A stretch of 53,131 nt of DNA from Dorea sp. 5-2 (lineage in GTDB: Bacteria; Bacillota; Clostridia; Lachnospirales; Lachnospiraceae). Positions 8,592 to 17,007 of this stretch are shown here, piece by piece. The stretch lies in the NCBI RefSeq assembly GCF_000403455.2, contig NZ_KE159721.1, positions 122,394 to 175,524 of the forward strand. The letters run 5' to 3'. Under the pieces are notes generated by a model. That model made no database searches. It was not told where the DNA came from and saw only the letters and a program-made list of their open reading frames with translations. The translations under genes and the position numbers were made by a program. The first letter of the stretch is position 1. Each line of letters starts with the position of its first letter.

Positions 8592-10082
8592 TTATGTCGA
8601 TTCCTGATAGATCTTCCGGTACATACCGGCGGTGATCCCGCATTCTTTTTTGAATACAAGCGAGAAATACTGTTCGTCAGAGAAGCCCGCCATAAGGGCG
8701 ATATCCTTGATCTTAAGGTTGCTTGTGATCAATAACTGCTTTGCTTTTAAGAGCCGGTAGTCCGTCACGTATTGCGGGAAGCTGACGCCGACTTCCTTCT
8801 TAAACCTGTTTGAGATATAGCCGGCGGACTTATTGGCGTAGTCTGCGGCGCTGTTCAGAGAGATCGGTTCCTGGTAGTGCGCCTGTATATAGAGGGTGAT
8901 CTTCTGGATGAATTTGCTCTGGTTCCCGGTATGGCTGAGGCTGGCGGTCTCAAAGTAGTTGCGGTATATTGCCGTCGGATAGAGATAGGAGTCTTTCAAA
9001 GAGGAGAGACTGCTGATCTCCAGGATCGGATCTATACTATAATCCCCAAGTGTGTCGTTTCTGAGCATAAGGTATGCTTTCAGACAGAATTCCTTCAAGG
9101 AGGACGGAGATATATGTTCTTCGTGGAAACTCTCGAACTGTCTGCCCAGGAGTAAGAGGATCTGCGGCAGGTCGTTCCTGCGCATGCATACCTTGAGTTC
9201 ATCCCAGAATGGCAGTTGTTGCAGAGGAAGATCTGTGTAGCTGATATCACCGTACAGGCAGTAAGGGGCGGAGAACCAACGGCAGTATTCAGTGGCTTTT
9301 AATGCTTCCTGATAGCCGGACTTAAGGTTATGGAGCTTATTGGGGTTGCTGATCCCAAGGAATACAAAATCATTATCCATTGTAAAATAGATGTTCAGGT
9401 TATTCATAAGATGCCGAAGGAGCGCCTGCCATTCCGAATGAGTTAAGGACGTCTCTGAATAGATGACGGCAAGGCGGCTGTCAAACAGTGTGATAAAGGA
9501 AGCGTGCAGTTTCTGGTCTTCGAGACAGATGTCCAGTTCTTTTTGCAGGACGGAGATGGTGGATACTTCTATGGTGCCGATGATAGCGATGTAGTAACAT
9601 CCTTCGGAATAGATTCCGGAGACCGGATTCATGAAGATGCCCTTAAGAAGTTTCCTGTAATTGGGGCTGTTATAGTCGATCTTTGCGCTTTGAAGCGTCT
9701 CGGCTCGGTGCGCCTGCCTGTTGACAGCCCGTGTGATGGCATGAAGTATCTCGTCGGTGGAAGCTGGTTTCACAAGGAAATCCACGGCGTTGGCAAGGAG
9801 CGCTTCCCTTGCATAGTGAAAATCACTATATCCGCTGAAAATAAAGAAATTAATATGGGGAAGCTGGGAATGCACTTCATTGATGAGGGAGATCCCGTCC
9901 ATAACGGGCATCTTGATATCAGTGAGGACAACATCCGGCATAAGAGTAAGAATTTCTTTACATGCTGTTGAGCCGTCTGCGGCGCATCCGATGATCCGGA
10001 TGCTGTGTTGTTCCCAGTTGATACATTTCTTCATACCTTCGATCACATGGGGTTCGTCGTCTACAATATATAAATGATACAT
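8592..10082 (-). CDS. YesN-type response regulator with AraC DNA-binding domain
   Basis: A 496-residue cytoplasmic transcription factor. Residues 1-125 are a receiver domain: DDE at 8-10, phospho-acceptor D55 in LTDIKMPVMDG, and K in DFLVKPAST near 107. A long middle region of unknown fold follows. Residues about 395-496 are two AraC-type helix-turn-helix motifs (SAGYISNRFKKEVGVSF; IKDIALMAGFSDEQYFS). AAGGATG supports the start. Its partner should be the histidine kinase just upstream in the transcript, which is broken by two frameshifts, so phosphorylation in this strain may be lost or come from another kinase. Such YesM/YesN pairs usually control sugar ABC transporters, matching the damaged binding-protein gene next door. 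Confidence 0.9.
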   Translation of the reverse strand: MYHLYIVDDEPHVIEGMKKCINWEQHSIRIIGCAADGSTACKEILTLMPDVVLTDIKMPVMDGISLINEVHSQLPHINFFIFSGYSDFHYAREALLANAVDFLVKPASTDEILHAITRAVNRQAHRAETLQSAKIDYNSPNYRKLLKGIFMNPVSGIYSEGCYYIAIIGTIEVSTISVLQKELDICLEDQKLHASFITLFDSRLAVIYSETSLTHSEWQALLRHLMNNLNIYFTMDNDFVFLGISNPNKLHNLKSGYQEALKATEYCRWFSAPYCLYGDISYTDLPLQQLPFWDELKVCMRRNDLPQILLLLGRQFESFHEEHISPSSLKEFCLKAYLMLRNDTLGDYSIDPILEISSLSSLKDSYLYPTAIYRNYFETASLSHTGNQSKFIQKITLYIQAHYQEPISLNSAADYANKSAGYISNRFKKEVGVSFPQYVTDYRLLKAKQLLITSNLKIKDIALMAGFSDEQYFSLVFKKECGITAGMYRKIYQEST

Positions 10083-10116
10083 TATTTTTCATCCTTATGT
10101 GTGATTGCCATGCTTC

Positions 10117-11917
10117 TCAGACACGTGTCAGTGTCAGGATAACCGTTGTGCCGGCAGAGGGCTGGCTTATGATCTGCATACCGTAAGGTTCTCCGTAGAA
10201 TAGCTTGATCCTCTCGTCTATATTCTTTAGGGCAAGCCCTTTCCGCAGATTGTTGGCAGAGAATCCGACGCCGTCGTCAACGACGGTAAGGATCATACCG
10301 CAGTCATTTTCGAAAGCAGACAATGTAATGGTGCCTGTTTCGTTTTTCTGTTCAAGACCGTGGAAGATCGAATTTTCGATCAGCGGTTGGAGCAGCATGC
10401 GCAGGATCTTCTGTGTGTACAGTTCTGGTTCTATATTAACGACGAAGCGGAACTTATCGCGATATCTTATATTTTGGATCGCCAGATAATTTCTTATGCT
10501 GGTGAGCTCCTCCTCAATGGTAACTGTCAGTTCGTCTTTCCCGATATTCGAGCGGAAGTAGCGGCTCAGGTATAATGACATCTGTGCGGGTCATGATTTC
10601 CTTCGGATTCGCACATCCAGAAGATGGAATCCAGTGTGTTATACAGGAAATGGGGGTTGATCTGTTCCTGCAGATGGAGAAGCTCAGATTCCTTCTGTTT
10701 CATATTCAATTCATAGGTCTGTTTAAGCGAAGCATGATACTTATATAGAAGGGTTTCACATTCCTTTCCGATCTGCCCGATCTCGTCATCGCCGAAAGGC
10801 TGTGGTTTTGCCGGCTGTCGTTCAATCTTATCATTGCCAAAAGGCTGCGGTCTTGCCGGTTGCCCTGCCGCCAGGTTATTGCTGAAAATGTCCCGGATCA
10901 TGGAAACTTGCCCCATCAGCTTGTTTGAAAATAAATATGCCGTAAAAAATATGATGATAGAGAATAAAAAGATCAGCAGCAGGATAAACATACGCAGTAA
11001 AGTTGTCCCTCTCATAAGCTCACTGTAAGAGATCAGGGAGATGATGGACAGAGACAGAGCAGAGTTAAATTCCCTGGTTATGAAATATTTATTCTCGAAG
11101 GCTTTTTCTCTGTAAAAGTTCGAAGAAGTGCTTAGGTCTTGGTAGTCTTTTCAATCTTTACCATTGTATCATCGGAAAATTCCTCGCTGTTTTTATAGAG
11201 TAATTGTTGATCTTTGATAAAAGCAATGGTGGTATCCGTCTCGAAAGCGGTTGCATTGATCGCTTCATCCAGAAAGGAAGAGTCTACTTCTATAAGGATC
11301 ATGCCCACAGGCTGGATCGTGTTCAGGTTGCGGATCAGCTGCAGGAAGAACAGTGAGGAAGGATCTGCAGAGAAATCCAAGGTATCTCCGGTGATCCAGA
11401 TCCCGGCGAATAAGGTATCTTCGTCGTAAGAGGACAGGCGCTCAGAGACAGACAGGTTATCAAGGTTCTGGCTCACGGTGCCGCTGTCATCGAAGCTGTA
11501 GTGATAGTTGTATTTCTCATTTCCGACATAGATCATACGGATGTTGCTGTTCACGTGCATCAGGTTGACGACTCGGTTTCGCAGAGTCTGGTTGTACTTG
11601 AAGATGGAATTGGCGTCATAATCGGAGGAAGACAGCGCTTCTTGTATATCCTGGGAATTCTTAAGGAGCGCGGCGGTCTCCCGGGCATTTTCCGCTAAGA
11701 GAGTCAGGCTTGAACTGATCGTCGCGGTATAAGATTCGGTTATCGTGTGAATCTTATCGGAGATAATGTGGTTGTAGCTGGTGATGATCAGCAGGCTGGT
11801 AAGTATAAAGAAGAGAAAGATCGTCAGGATAAAAAGCAATAGTTGGTTGCGTATGTAGAAGAAAAAGGACGATTTTTTCTTTTTTAAAAAGTGTAAGATA
11901 GATTTTATTTTATACAA
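10117..11917 (-). pseudogene. YesM-type sensor histidine kinase with two frameshifts
   Basis: Three consecutive fragments in different frames rebuild one membrane kinase of about 600 residues. Fragment 1 (11917-11132) begins with TTG, AGGAGG and spacing of about 8, and has an N-terminal membrane helix (LLLFILTIFLFFILTSLLII) and an extracytoplasmic sensor. Fragment 2 is open from about 11140 and carries a second membrane helix, a linker with a duplicated PAKPQPFG motif, and the phospho-acceptor box LQEQINPHFLYNTLDS. Fragment 3 (10581-10117) has the ATPase boxes PLIENSIFHG and VVDDGVGFS. The first frame break is near 11132-11140. The second is near 10590, where adding one G would give HDPAQMSLYLSRYFR, the expected family sequence. 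Two separate one-base changes point to a decaying gene; a sequencing error cannot be excluded for either. Confidence 0.85.
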
Positions 11918-12040
11918 GATAATTTCCTCCTGATTTCATTTGCCTACGGGAACTATCCATATTCTAATCCAAATTGCAGATAAATTCAACAAACAGACTG
12001 TGAATATAAAGAAATTATAATAAATGTTAGAATCTTCCAA

Positions 12041-12069
12041 TTTAAATCAGGAAAAGCGTGCAATATAAT
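12041..12069 (+). promoter_or_regulatory. Candidate promoter of the solute-binding protein pseudogene
   Basis: TTTAAA (12041-12046), 17 bases, TATAAT (12064-12069). The -35 box is weak, as expected for an activator-dependent promoter under the YesN-type regulator. The rest of the 11918-12139 gap shows no other clear element. Confidence 0.5.
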
Positions 12070-12139
12070 ATTTATAACAAAAGATGCCGAAGGGTATTGA
12101 AGCACAGAAGTATAAGAAAAATGTAAGGAGGAAGAAAGT

Positions 12140-12970
12140 ATGAAGAGAAAGATGTTGTCAGTTCTGTTGGCAGGGCTTATGATCTGTTCGTTTGGCGGCT
12201 GCGGGGGATCGGGCGAGGACGAAGGAAGCAAAAAGGGAAATGGTTCGAAGGAAGACGTGGAGGTCGTGACATGGAATACGGCGAGAGCGGACGACCATGC
12301 GATCATCAAGGCGGTGACGGCGTGTCTTGACGCTTACAATGAGACAGCCGAGACACCGATCGAGATAAAGTTCGAATATATCCCGGACAGGCCGACCCAG
12401 GAAGAGAAGTTGAAGACGGAGATCGCCGCGGGAGACATGCCGACATTTTTTGATTGTGACCCGAATCCATATCTGAACCAGGTGGCGAAGACGGGGCAGT
12501 TGGTGAATATCGGGGAGCTGATCGATGAGATGGGGATCCGGGATAACTTTATTCCATTTACCTTAGAATACTAGACTGTAGACTCGGGGCTTTATGGATT
12601 CCCCCTTGAATGTAACACAGAGTTCTTTTTCTATAATAAAGAAATGTTTCAGGATGCACAATGTGAGGAACCAGAGACATTCGATGAGTTCCTAGAAGTG
12701 TGTGAGAAGCTTAAGGAGGCGGGATATACGCCATACGCGATCTGCGGGGCAGACGGATGGCCGCTGCAGAGACTGTTTTCTTTCCTTCCGTTCCGGGAGG
12801 CGGGGAATGATTTCATGGATCAGACGATCCGGGGAGATGAATCTCTGACAAGTGATATCGGCATGGAAGCTCTGGATTTCGTCCGTACAATGGGCGGATA
12901 CTTCCAGGAAGGATGGGCGACTATGGATAATTCTACGACACAGCAGTTGTTCACCGGCGGCGGTGCGGGT
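12140..12970 (+). pseudogene. Sugar ABC solute-binding lipoprotein, nonsense codon and missing 3' end
   Basis: Starts with a good AAGGAGG and a lipoprotein signal (LAGLMICSFGGC, lipid Cys about residue 21). The mature part (VEVVTWNTARADDHAI, DMPTFFDCDPNPYLNQ) is a family-1 extracellular sugar-binding protein. A TAG at 12572-12574 interrupts LEY-TVDSGLYGFPLECN; the frame after the stop continues correctly as SBP sequence (FFFYNKEMFQDAQ, GYTPYAICGADGWPLQRLF, STTQQLFTGGGA). SBP similarity then ends near 12960-12970, about 275 residues into an expected ~430. No permeases follow. The gene lost its 3' part and probably its transporter in a deletion whose right end is a dhaL fragment. Confidence 0.85.
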
Positions 12971-13184
12971 GATGGAAGAGACATGCGCAAAAGGATTCCC
13001 GGAGATGCTAAAGGCGGCGGAAGCCGCGGCGAAGCAGGGGGCAGAGGATACGAAGCGGTATCAGGCAAAATATGGAAGGGCGAAATCGCTGATGGAAAGG
13101 GCGGTAGGATACCAGGATGCGGGGGCGTCTTCGGTATGGCTGATCTTTCGGGGGATGAGGGAATTCGCTGCATGTATAACTTAA
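12966..13184 (+). pseudogene. dhaL: 3' fragment of dhaL (dihydroxyacetone kinase L subunit)
   Basis: In a frame different from the preceding binding protein, 72 codons read MEETCAKGFPEMLKAAEAAA, then AKYGRAKSLMERAVGYQDAGASS, ending TAA at 13182-13184. This matches the C-terminal end of DhaL, where GRASYLGERSIGHQDPGA is the family signature. DhaL is the ADP-binding subunit of PTS-dependent dihydroxyacetone kinase. Only the last third is left, there is no start or Shine-Dalgarno, and it is joined directly to the SBP pseudogene, so it marks the right border of a deletion. The following terminator probably ended the original dha operon. Confidence 0.7.
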
Positions 13185-13208
13185 ATGTAGTACAAGGAAA
13201 ATATATAG

Positions 13209-13239
13209 AAAAACCTCTTGACGATTCAGGGGTTTTTTT
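13209..13239 (+). terminator. Terminator after the dhaL remnant
   Basis: A ten-bp stem (13209-13218 with 13228-13237) is followed by a T run ending at 13239. Its loop holds the TTGACG used as -35 box by the ileS promoter. Confidence 0.75.
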
Positions 13240-13247
13240 ACTATAAT
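13218..13247 (+). promoter_or_regulatory. Promoter of the ileS T-box transcript
   Basis: TTGACG (13218-13223), an 18-bp spacer and TATAAT (13242-13247) place the start near 13254, at the beginning of the T-box leader. The -35 box overlaps the loop of the preceding terminator. Confidence 0.75.
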
Positions 13248-13253
13248 AAAGAA

Positions 13254-13573
13254 CACACAAAAGGCGATGACGAAGACAGTAGACCATGTCGGAAAGCGGC
13301 AGCGAGCCGGGGAGGGTGTAAGCCCGGTGCGAGTAAGATATGATCGAACATCACTTCTGAGCTGCAGTTGTCGAAAGATTCTTATAGATGGTATTGAGGC
13401 AGGATTGCAGCCTGACGGCTCACGGCAGGTTGCGACAGGTTATGAGATATGACAGTAAGGTTAAGTAGATACTGACGGGAGTCCTCCGTTACAGGGAAGA
13501 CATATGATAGTATGTTTAGGTGGTTTATAAACGTAAGCGCAGCTTCCGTCCTATACAGGATGGGAGTTTTTTA
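13254..13573 (+). promoter_or_regulatory. T-box riboswitch, tRNA-Ile specific
   Basis: The leader has a Stem I start (GATGACGAAGACAGTAGA near 13265), the AG-bulge/distal loop segment (AGCCGGGG ... GCCCGGTG, about 13312-13330), and a specifier loop GAACATCACTTCTGAGC with ATC (Ile) at 13350-13352. The T-box core AGGTGGTTTA at 13518 has TGGT (13521-13524), complementary to the ACCA end expected for tRNA-Ile. The competing terminator is the stem 13543-13552/13557-13566 with six T. Uncharged tRNA-Ile should stabilise the antiterminator and switch on ileS. Confidence 0.92.
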
Positions 13574-13702
13574 TTTCCGCGAGCAACGAGCCAAGCGGGC
13601 ATGCTTGCATGCACATTTGGCGACTGCCGCGAGGGTCAAATACCCCGCTGCTCTGCAGCGCTGCAAGTTTGATGTCCCGTTGCTTGCAGCAGGGTATTTG
13701 AC
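13566..13702. repeat. Dispersed palindromic repeat, copy 1 (in the ileS leader)
   Basis: Bases 13566-13660 are identical over all 95 positions to 53037-53131 at the window edge. The element starts with the terminator T run (GTTTTTTATTTCCGCGAG), contains GCCAAGC...TTTGGC and the doubled GCATGC palindrome, and then an inverted repeat GTCAAATACCC (13635-13645) with GGGTATTTGAC (13692-13702). It sits between the T-box terminator and the ileS ribosome binding site. No transposase is near; it resembles a REP- or MITE-like non-coding repeat. The right border is set here by the inverted repeat and is provisional. Confidence 0.85.
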
Positions 13703-13759
13703 TTTCTGACCGGATGGAACGCCGCAAGGGATGCAATGTAAGAAGGAGGTACGTGACAC

Positions 13760-16700
13760 ATGTACAAGAAGGTTTCGACAGATCTGAATTTTGTCGACAG
13801 AGAGAAGGCAGTAGAGAAGTTCTGGAAGGATAGCCAGATCTTTGAGAAGAGTATGAAGGACCGCGAGGGCAGCGAGATGTATATGTTCTACGACGGTCCG
13901 CCGACAGCCAACGGCAAGCCGCATATCGGGCATGTGCTGACGCGCGTGATCAAGGACATGATCCCGCGTTACCGCACGATGAAGGGATATGAGGTGCCAA
14001 GGAAAGCAGGGTGGGATACCCACGGGCTTCCGGTAGAACTGGAGGTCGAGAAGGCGTTAGGTCTTGACGGCAAGGATCAGATCGAGGAGTATGGCCTGGA
14101 GCCGTTTATTGACAAGTGTAAGGAAAGTGTGTGGAAATATAAGGGAATGTGGGAGGATTTCTCCGGTACGGTCGGATTCTGGGCGGATATGGAGAACCCA
14201 TACGTTACCTATCACGATGATTTTATTGAGTCCGAGTGGTGGGCGCTTAAGAAGATCTGGGATAAGGGGCTGCTCTATAAGGGCTTCAAGATCGTACCTT
14301 ACTGTCCGCGCTGCGGAACCCCGCTGTCTGCGCAGGAGGTGGCGCAGGGATATAAGGATGTGAAGGAACGTTCTGCCATTGTCCGTTTCAAGGTGAAGGA
14401 TGAGGATGCGTATTTCCTGGCATGGACGACGACGCCCTGGACGCTGCCGTCGAACCTGGGACTCTGCATGAATCCTGTTGAGACTTACGCGAAGGTGAAG
14501 TGTGTGGACGGCTATACTTATTACATGGCGGAAGCGCTTCTGGATACGGTGCTCGGGCCTTTGGCGAAGGAAGGCGAGACAGCGTACGAGGTACTTGAGA
14601 CCTGCCAGGGAAAGGACCTGGAATATAAGGAGTATGAGCCGCTGTATCAGTGTGCGGCAGACGGGATCGCGAATCAGCATAAGAAGGCGTTCTATGTGAC
14701 ATGCGACGACTATGTAACGCTGACGGACGGTACCGGCGTGGTCCATATCGCACCTGCATTCGGTGAGGACGACGCGAAGGTCTGCAGGAAATACGATATG
14801 CCGTTCGTGCAGCTGGTAGATGAGAAGGGAAATATGGCGGAATCGACGCCGTTTGCCGGATTATTCGTGAAGAAAGCAGATCCGGAGGTGCTTAAGGATC
14901 TGGAGGCGAGAGGGCTTCTCTTTAACGCGCCGAACTTTGAGCATAGCTATCCGCACTGTTGGAGATGTGATACTCCGCTGATCTACTATGCACGCGAGTC
15001 GTGGTTTATCAAGATGACGGAGGTGAAGGAGGATCTGATCGCCAACAACAATACCATCAACTGGATCCCGGAGAGCATCGGCAAGGGACGCTTCGGCGAC
15101 TGGCTTGAGAACGTGCAGGACTGGGGCATCAGCCGGAACCGTTACTGGGGAACTCCGCTGAATATCTGGGAGTGTGAGTGCGGTCATCAGCATTCTGTCG
15201 GAAGTATTGCAGAGCTTAAGGAGATGTCGGATAACTGTCCGGAGAATATTGAGCTGCACCGTCCGTATATCGACGCGGTGACGATCAAGTGCCCGGTCTG
15301 CGGCAAGGAGATGCACCGTGTACCGGAGGTGATCGACTGCTGGTTCGATTCCGGAGCAATGCCTTTCGCACAGCACCATTATCCTTTCGAGAACAAGGAG
15401 CTGTTCGAGAAGCAGTTCCCGGCAGACTTCATTTCTGAGGCGGTGGACCAGACGCGCGGATGGTTCTATTCACTGCTTGCGATCTCGACGCTGATCTTCA
15501 ACAAGGCGCCTTATAAGAACGTTATTGTCCTGGGACACGTGCAGGACGAGAAGGGGCAGAAGATGAGCAAGTCCAAGGGAAATGCGGTGGATCCTTTCGA
15601 CGCTCTGGAGAAATACGGCGCGGATGCGATCCGTTGGTATTTCTATGTGAACAGCGCGCCGTGGCTGCCGAACCGTTTCCATGGAAAAGCCGTTGTGGAA
15701 GGACAGCGCAAGTTCATGGGGACGTTGTGGAATACTTATGCGTTTTTCGTGCTGTATGCGAATATTGACGGATTCGACGCCACAAAATATACGTTGGAAT
15801 ATGATAAATTGTCTGTAATGGACAAGTGGCTTCTGTCCAGGCTCAATACGGTGATCCGGGAGACGGACAGCAATCTTGAGAATTACAGGATCCCGGAGAC
15901 CGCGAGGGCTCTGCAGGATTTTGTGGATGATATGAGCAACTGGTATGTGAGAAGGAGCCGCGAGCGTTTCTGGGCGAAAGGAATGGAACAGGATAAGATC
16001 AATGCGTATATGACCCTTTATACGGCGTTGGTAGAGCTTTCTAAGGCGGCGGCGCCGATGATCCCGTTCATGACGGAGGACATCTACCAGAATCTGGTGC
16101 GCAGTATTGACAAGACGGCGCCGGAGAGTATTCATCTGTGCGATTTCCCGGCGGTCAATGAGGCGTGGATCGACAAGGAGCTGGAGGCGAATATGGAGCA
16201 GGTGCTGAAGTTGGTTGTCATGGGACGCGCCTGCAGGAATACGGCGAACATCAAGAACCGTCAGCCGATCGGGCAGATGTATGTGAAGGCAGACTTTGAA
16301 CTTCCTGCGTTTTACCGGGATATCGTGAAGGATGAGTTAAACGTTAAAGTTATAACATTTACACAAGAAGTACGTGATTTTACCAGCTATTCTTTTAAAC
16401 CTCAACTAAAGACAGTGGGACCGAAATATGGTAAAATGTTAAATGGCATCAGGACCGCGCTTGGATCCATCGACGGGAACGCGGCGATGGATGAACTGAA
16501 TGCGTCGGAGAGCCTGAAGCTTGATATAGATGGGCAGGAGATTACATTGTCACGGGAGGATCTGCTGATCGAGAGCGCGCAGATGGAGGGATATGTATCT
16601 GAGAATGACAATGGTATCACGGTTGTGCTGGATACAAATCTTTCGGAAGAACTTCTTGAGGAAGGATTTGTGCGAGAGATCATCAGTAAGGTCCAGACCA

Positions 16701-16918
16701 TGCGTAAAGAGGCTGGTTTTGAAGTGATGGATAAGATTGAGATCACTTATGAGGGTACGGAGAAGGCAGAGGCTGTATTTACGGCGAATGCTAAGACGGT
16801 AGGCGAGGAGACCCTTGCGCTGAGTGTGAAGAAGACGGCGCCGGCAGGGTACGTGAAGGAATGGAAGATCAACGGTGAGAATGTAACTCTGGGCGTGGAA
16901 CGCATAGAGGCCGAGTAA
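13760..16918 (+). CDS. ileS: Isoleucyl-tRNA synthetase
   Basis: A 1052-residue class I synthetase that charges tRNA-Ile. HIGH at 55-58 in GPPTANGKPHIGHVL and KMSKS at 601-605 are both canonical. The connective-peptide editing domain lies between them (AWTTTPWTLPSNLGL). Cys pairs suited to metal binding appear in YCPRCGTPL, CWRCDTPL and CPVCGKEM. Length and sequences such as RNRYWGTPLNIWECECG and SEWWALKKIWDKGLLYKGFK fit the eukaryote-like IleS2 type, which is usually less sensitive to mupirocin than the ~920-residue IleS1. Start 13760 has GAAGGAGG upstream. Expression is controlled by the T-box leader; a palindromic repeat lies between leader and gene. Confidence 0.97.
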   Translation: MYKKVSTDLNFVDREKAVEKFWKDSQIFEKSMKDREGSEMYMFYDGPPTANGKPHIGHVLTRVIKDMIPRYRTMKGYEVPRKAGWDTHGLPVELEVEKALGLDGKDQIEEYGLEPFIDKCKESVWKYKGMWEDFSGTVGFWADMENPYVTYHDDFIESEWWALKKIWDKGLLYKGFKIVPYCPRCGTPLSAQEVAQGYKDVKERSAIVRFKVKDEDAYFLAWTTTPWTLPSNLGLCMNPVETYAKVKCVDGYTYYMAEALLDTVLGPLAKEGETAYEVLETCQGKDLEYKEYEPLYQCAADGIANQHKKAFYVTCDDYVTLTDGTGVVHIAPAFGEDDAKVCRKYDMPFVQLVDEKGNMAESTPFAGLFVKKADPEVLKDLEARGLLFNAPNFEHSYPHCWRCDTPLIYYARESWFIKMTEVKEDLIANNNTINWIPESIGKGRFGDWLENVQDWGISRNRYWGTPLNIWECECGHQHSVGSIAELKEMSDNCPENIELHRPYIDAVTIKCPVCGKEMHRVPEVIDCWFDSGAMPFAQHHYPFENKELFEKQFPADFISEAVDQTRGWFYSLLAISTLIFNKAPYKNVIVLGHVQDEKGQKMSKSKGNAVDPFDALEKYGADAIRWYFYVNSAPWLPNRFHGKAVVEGQRKFMGTLWNTYAFFVLYANIDGFDATKYTLEYDKLSVMDKWLLSRLNTVIRETDSNLENYRIPETARALQDFVDDMSNWYVRRSRERFWAKGMEQDKINAYMTLYTALVELSKAAAPMIPFMTEDIYQNLVRSIDKTAPESIHLCDFPAVNEAWIDKELEANMEQVLKLVVMGRACRNTANIKNRQPIGQMYVKADFELPAFYRDIVKDELNVKVITFTQEVRDFTSYSFKPQLKTVGPKYGKMLNGIRTALGSIDGNAAMDELNASESLKLDIDGQEITLSREDLLIESAQMEGYVSENDNGITVVLDTNLSEELLEEGFVREIISKVQTMRKEAGFEVMDKIEITYEGTEKAEAVFTANAKTVGEETLALSVKKTAPAGYVKEWKINGENVTLGVERIEAE

Positions 16919-17007
16919 AGTACGGAATATACGATAATTTTTGGGAGTTTGCCGAGTACGCCATTGCGCAGCAGGCATGTTCCGAAAAAGAGAAAGGGGC
17001 AGACAGC

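Noticed and set aside
12852..13184. A complete 110-residue gene here
   Set aside because: Only its last ~72 codons resemble DhaL; the first part is an out-of-frame piece of the binding-protein gene.
13551..13736. 61-codon minus-strand frame in the ileS leader
   Set aside because: It lies within the dispersed palindromic repeat and T-box terminator; repeats of this kind often give false small genes.
15470..16135. Minus-strand open frames opposite ileS
   Set aside because: Antisense shadows of a highly conserved gene; no start signals.
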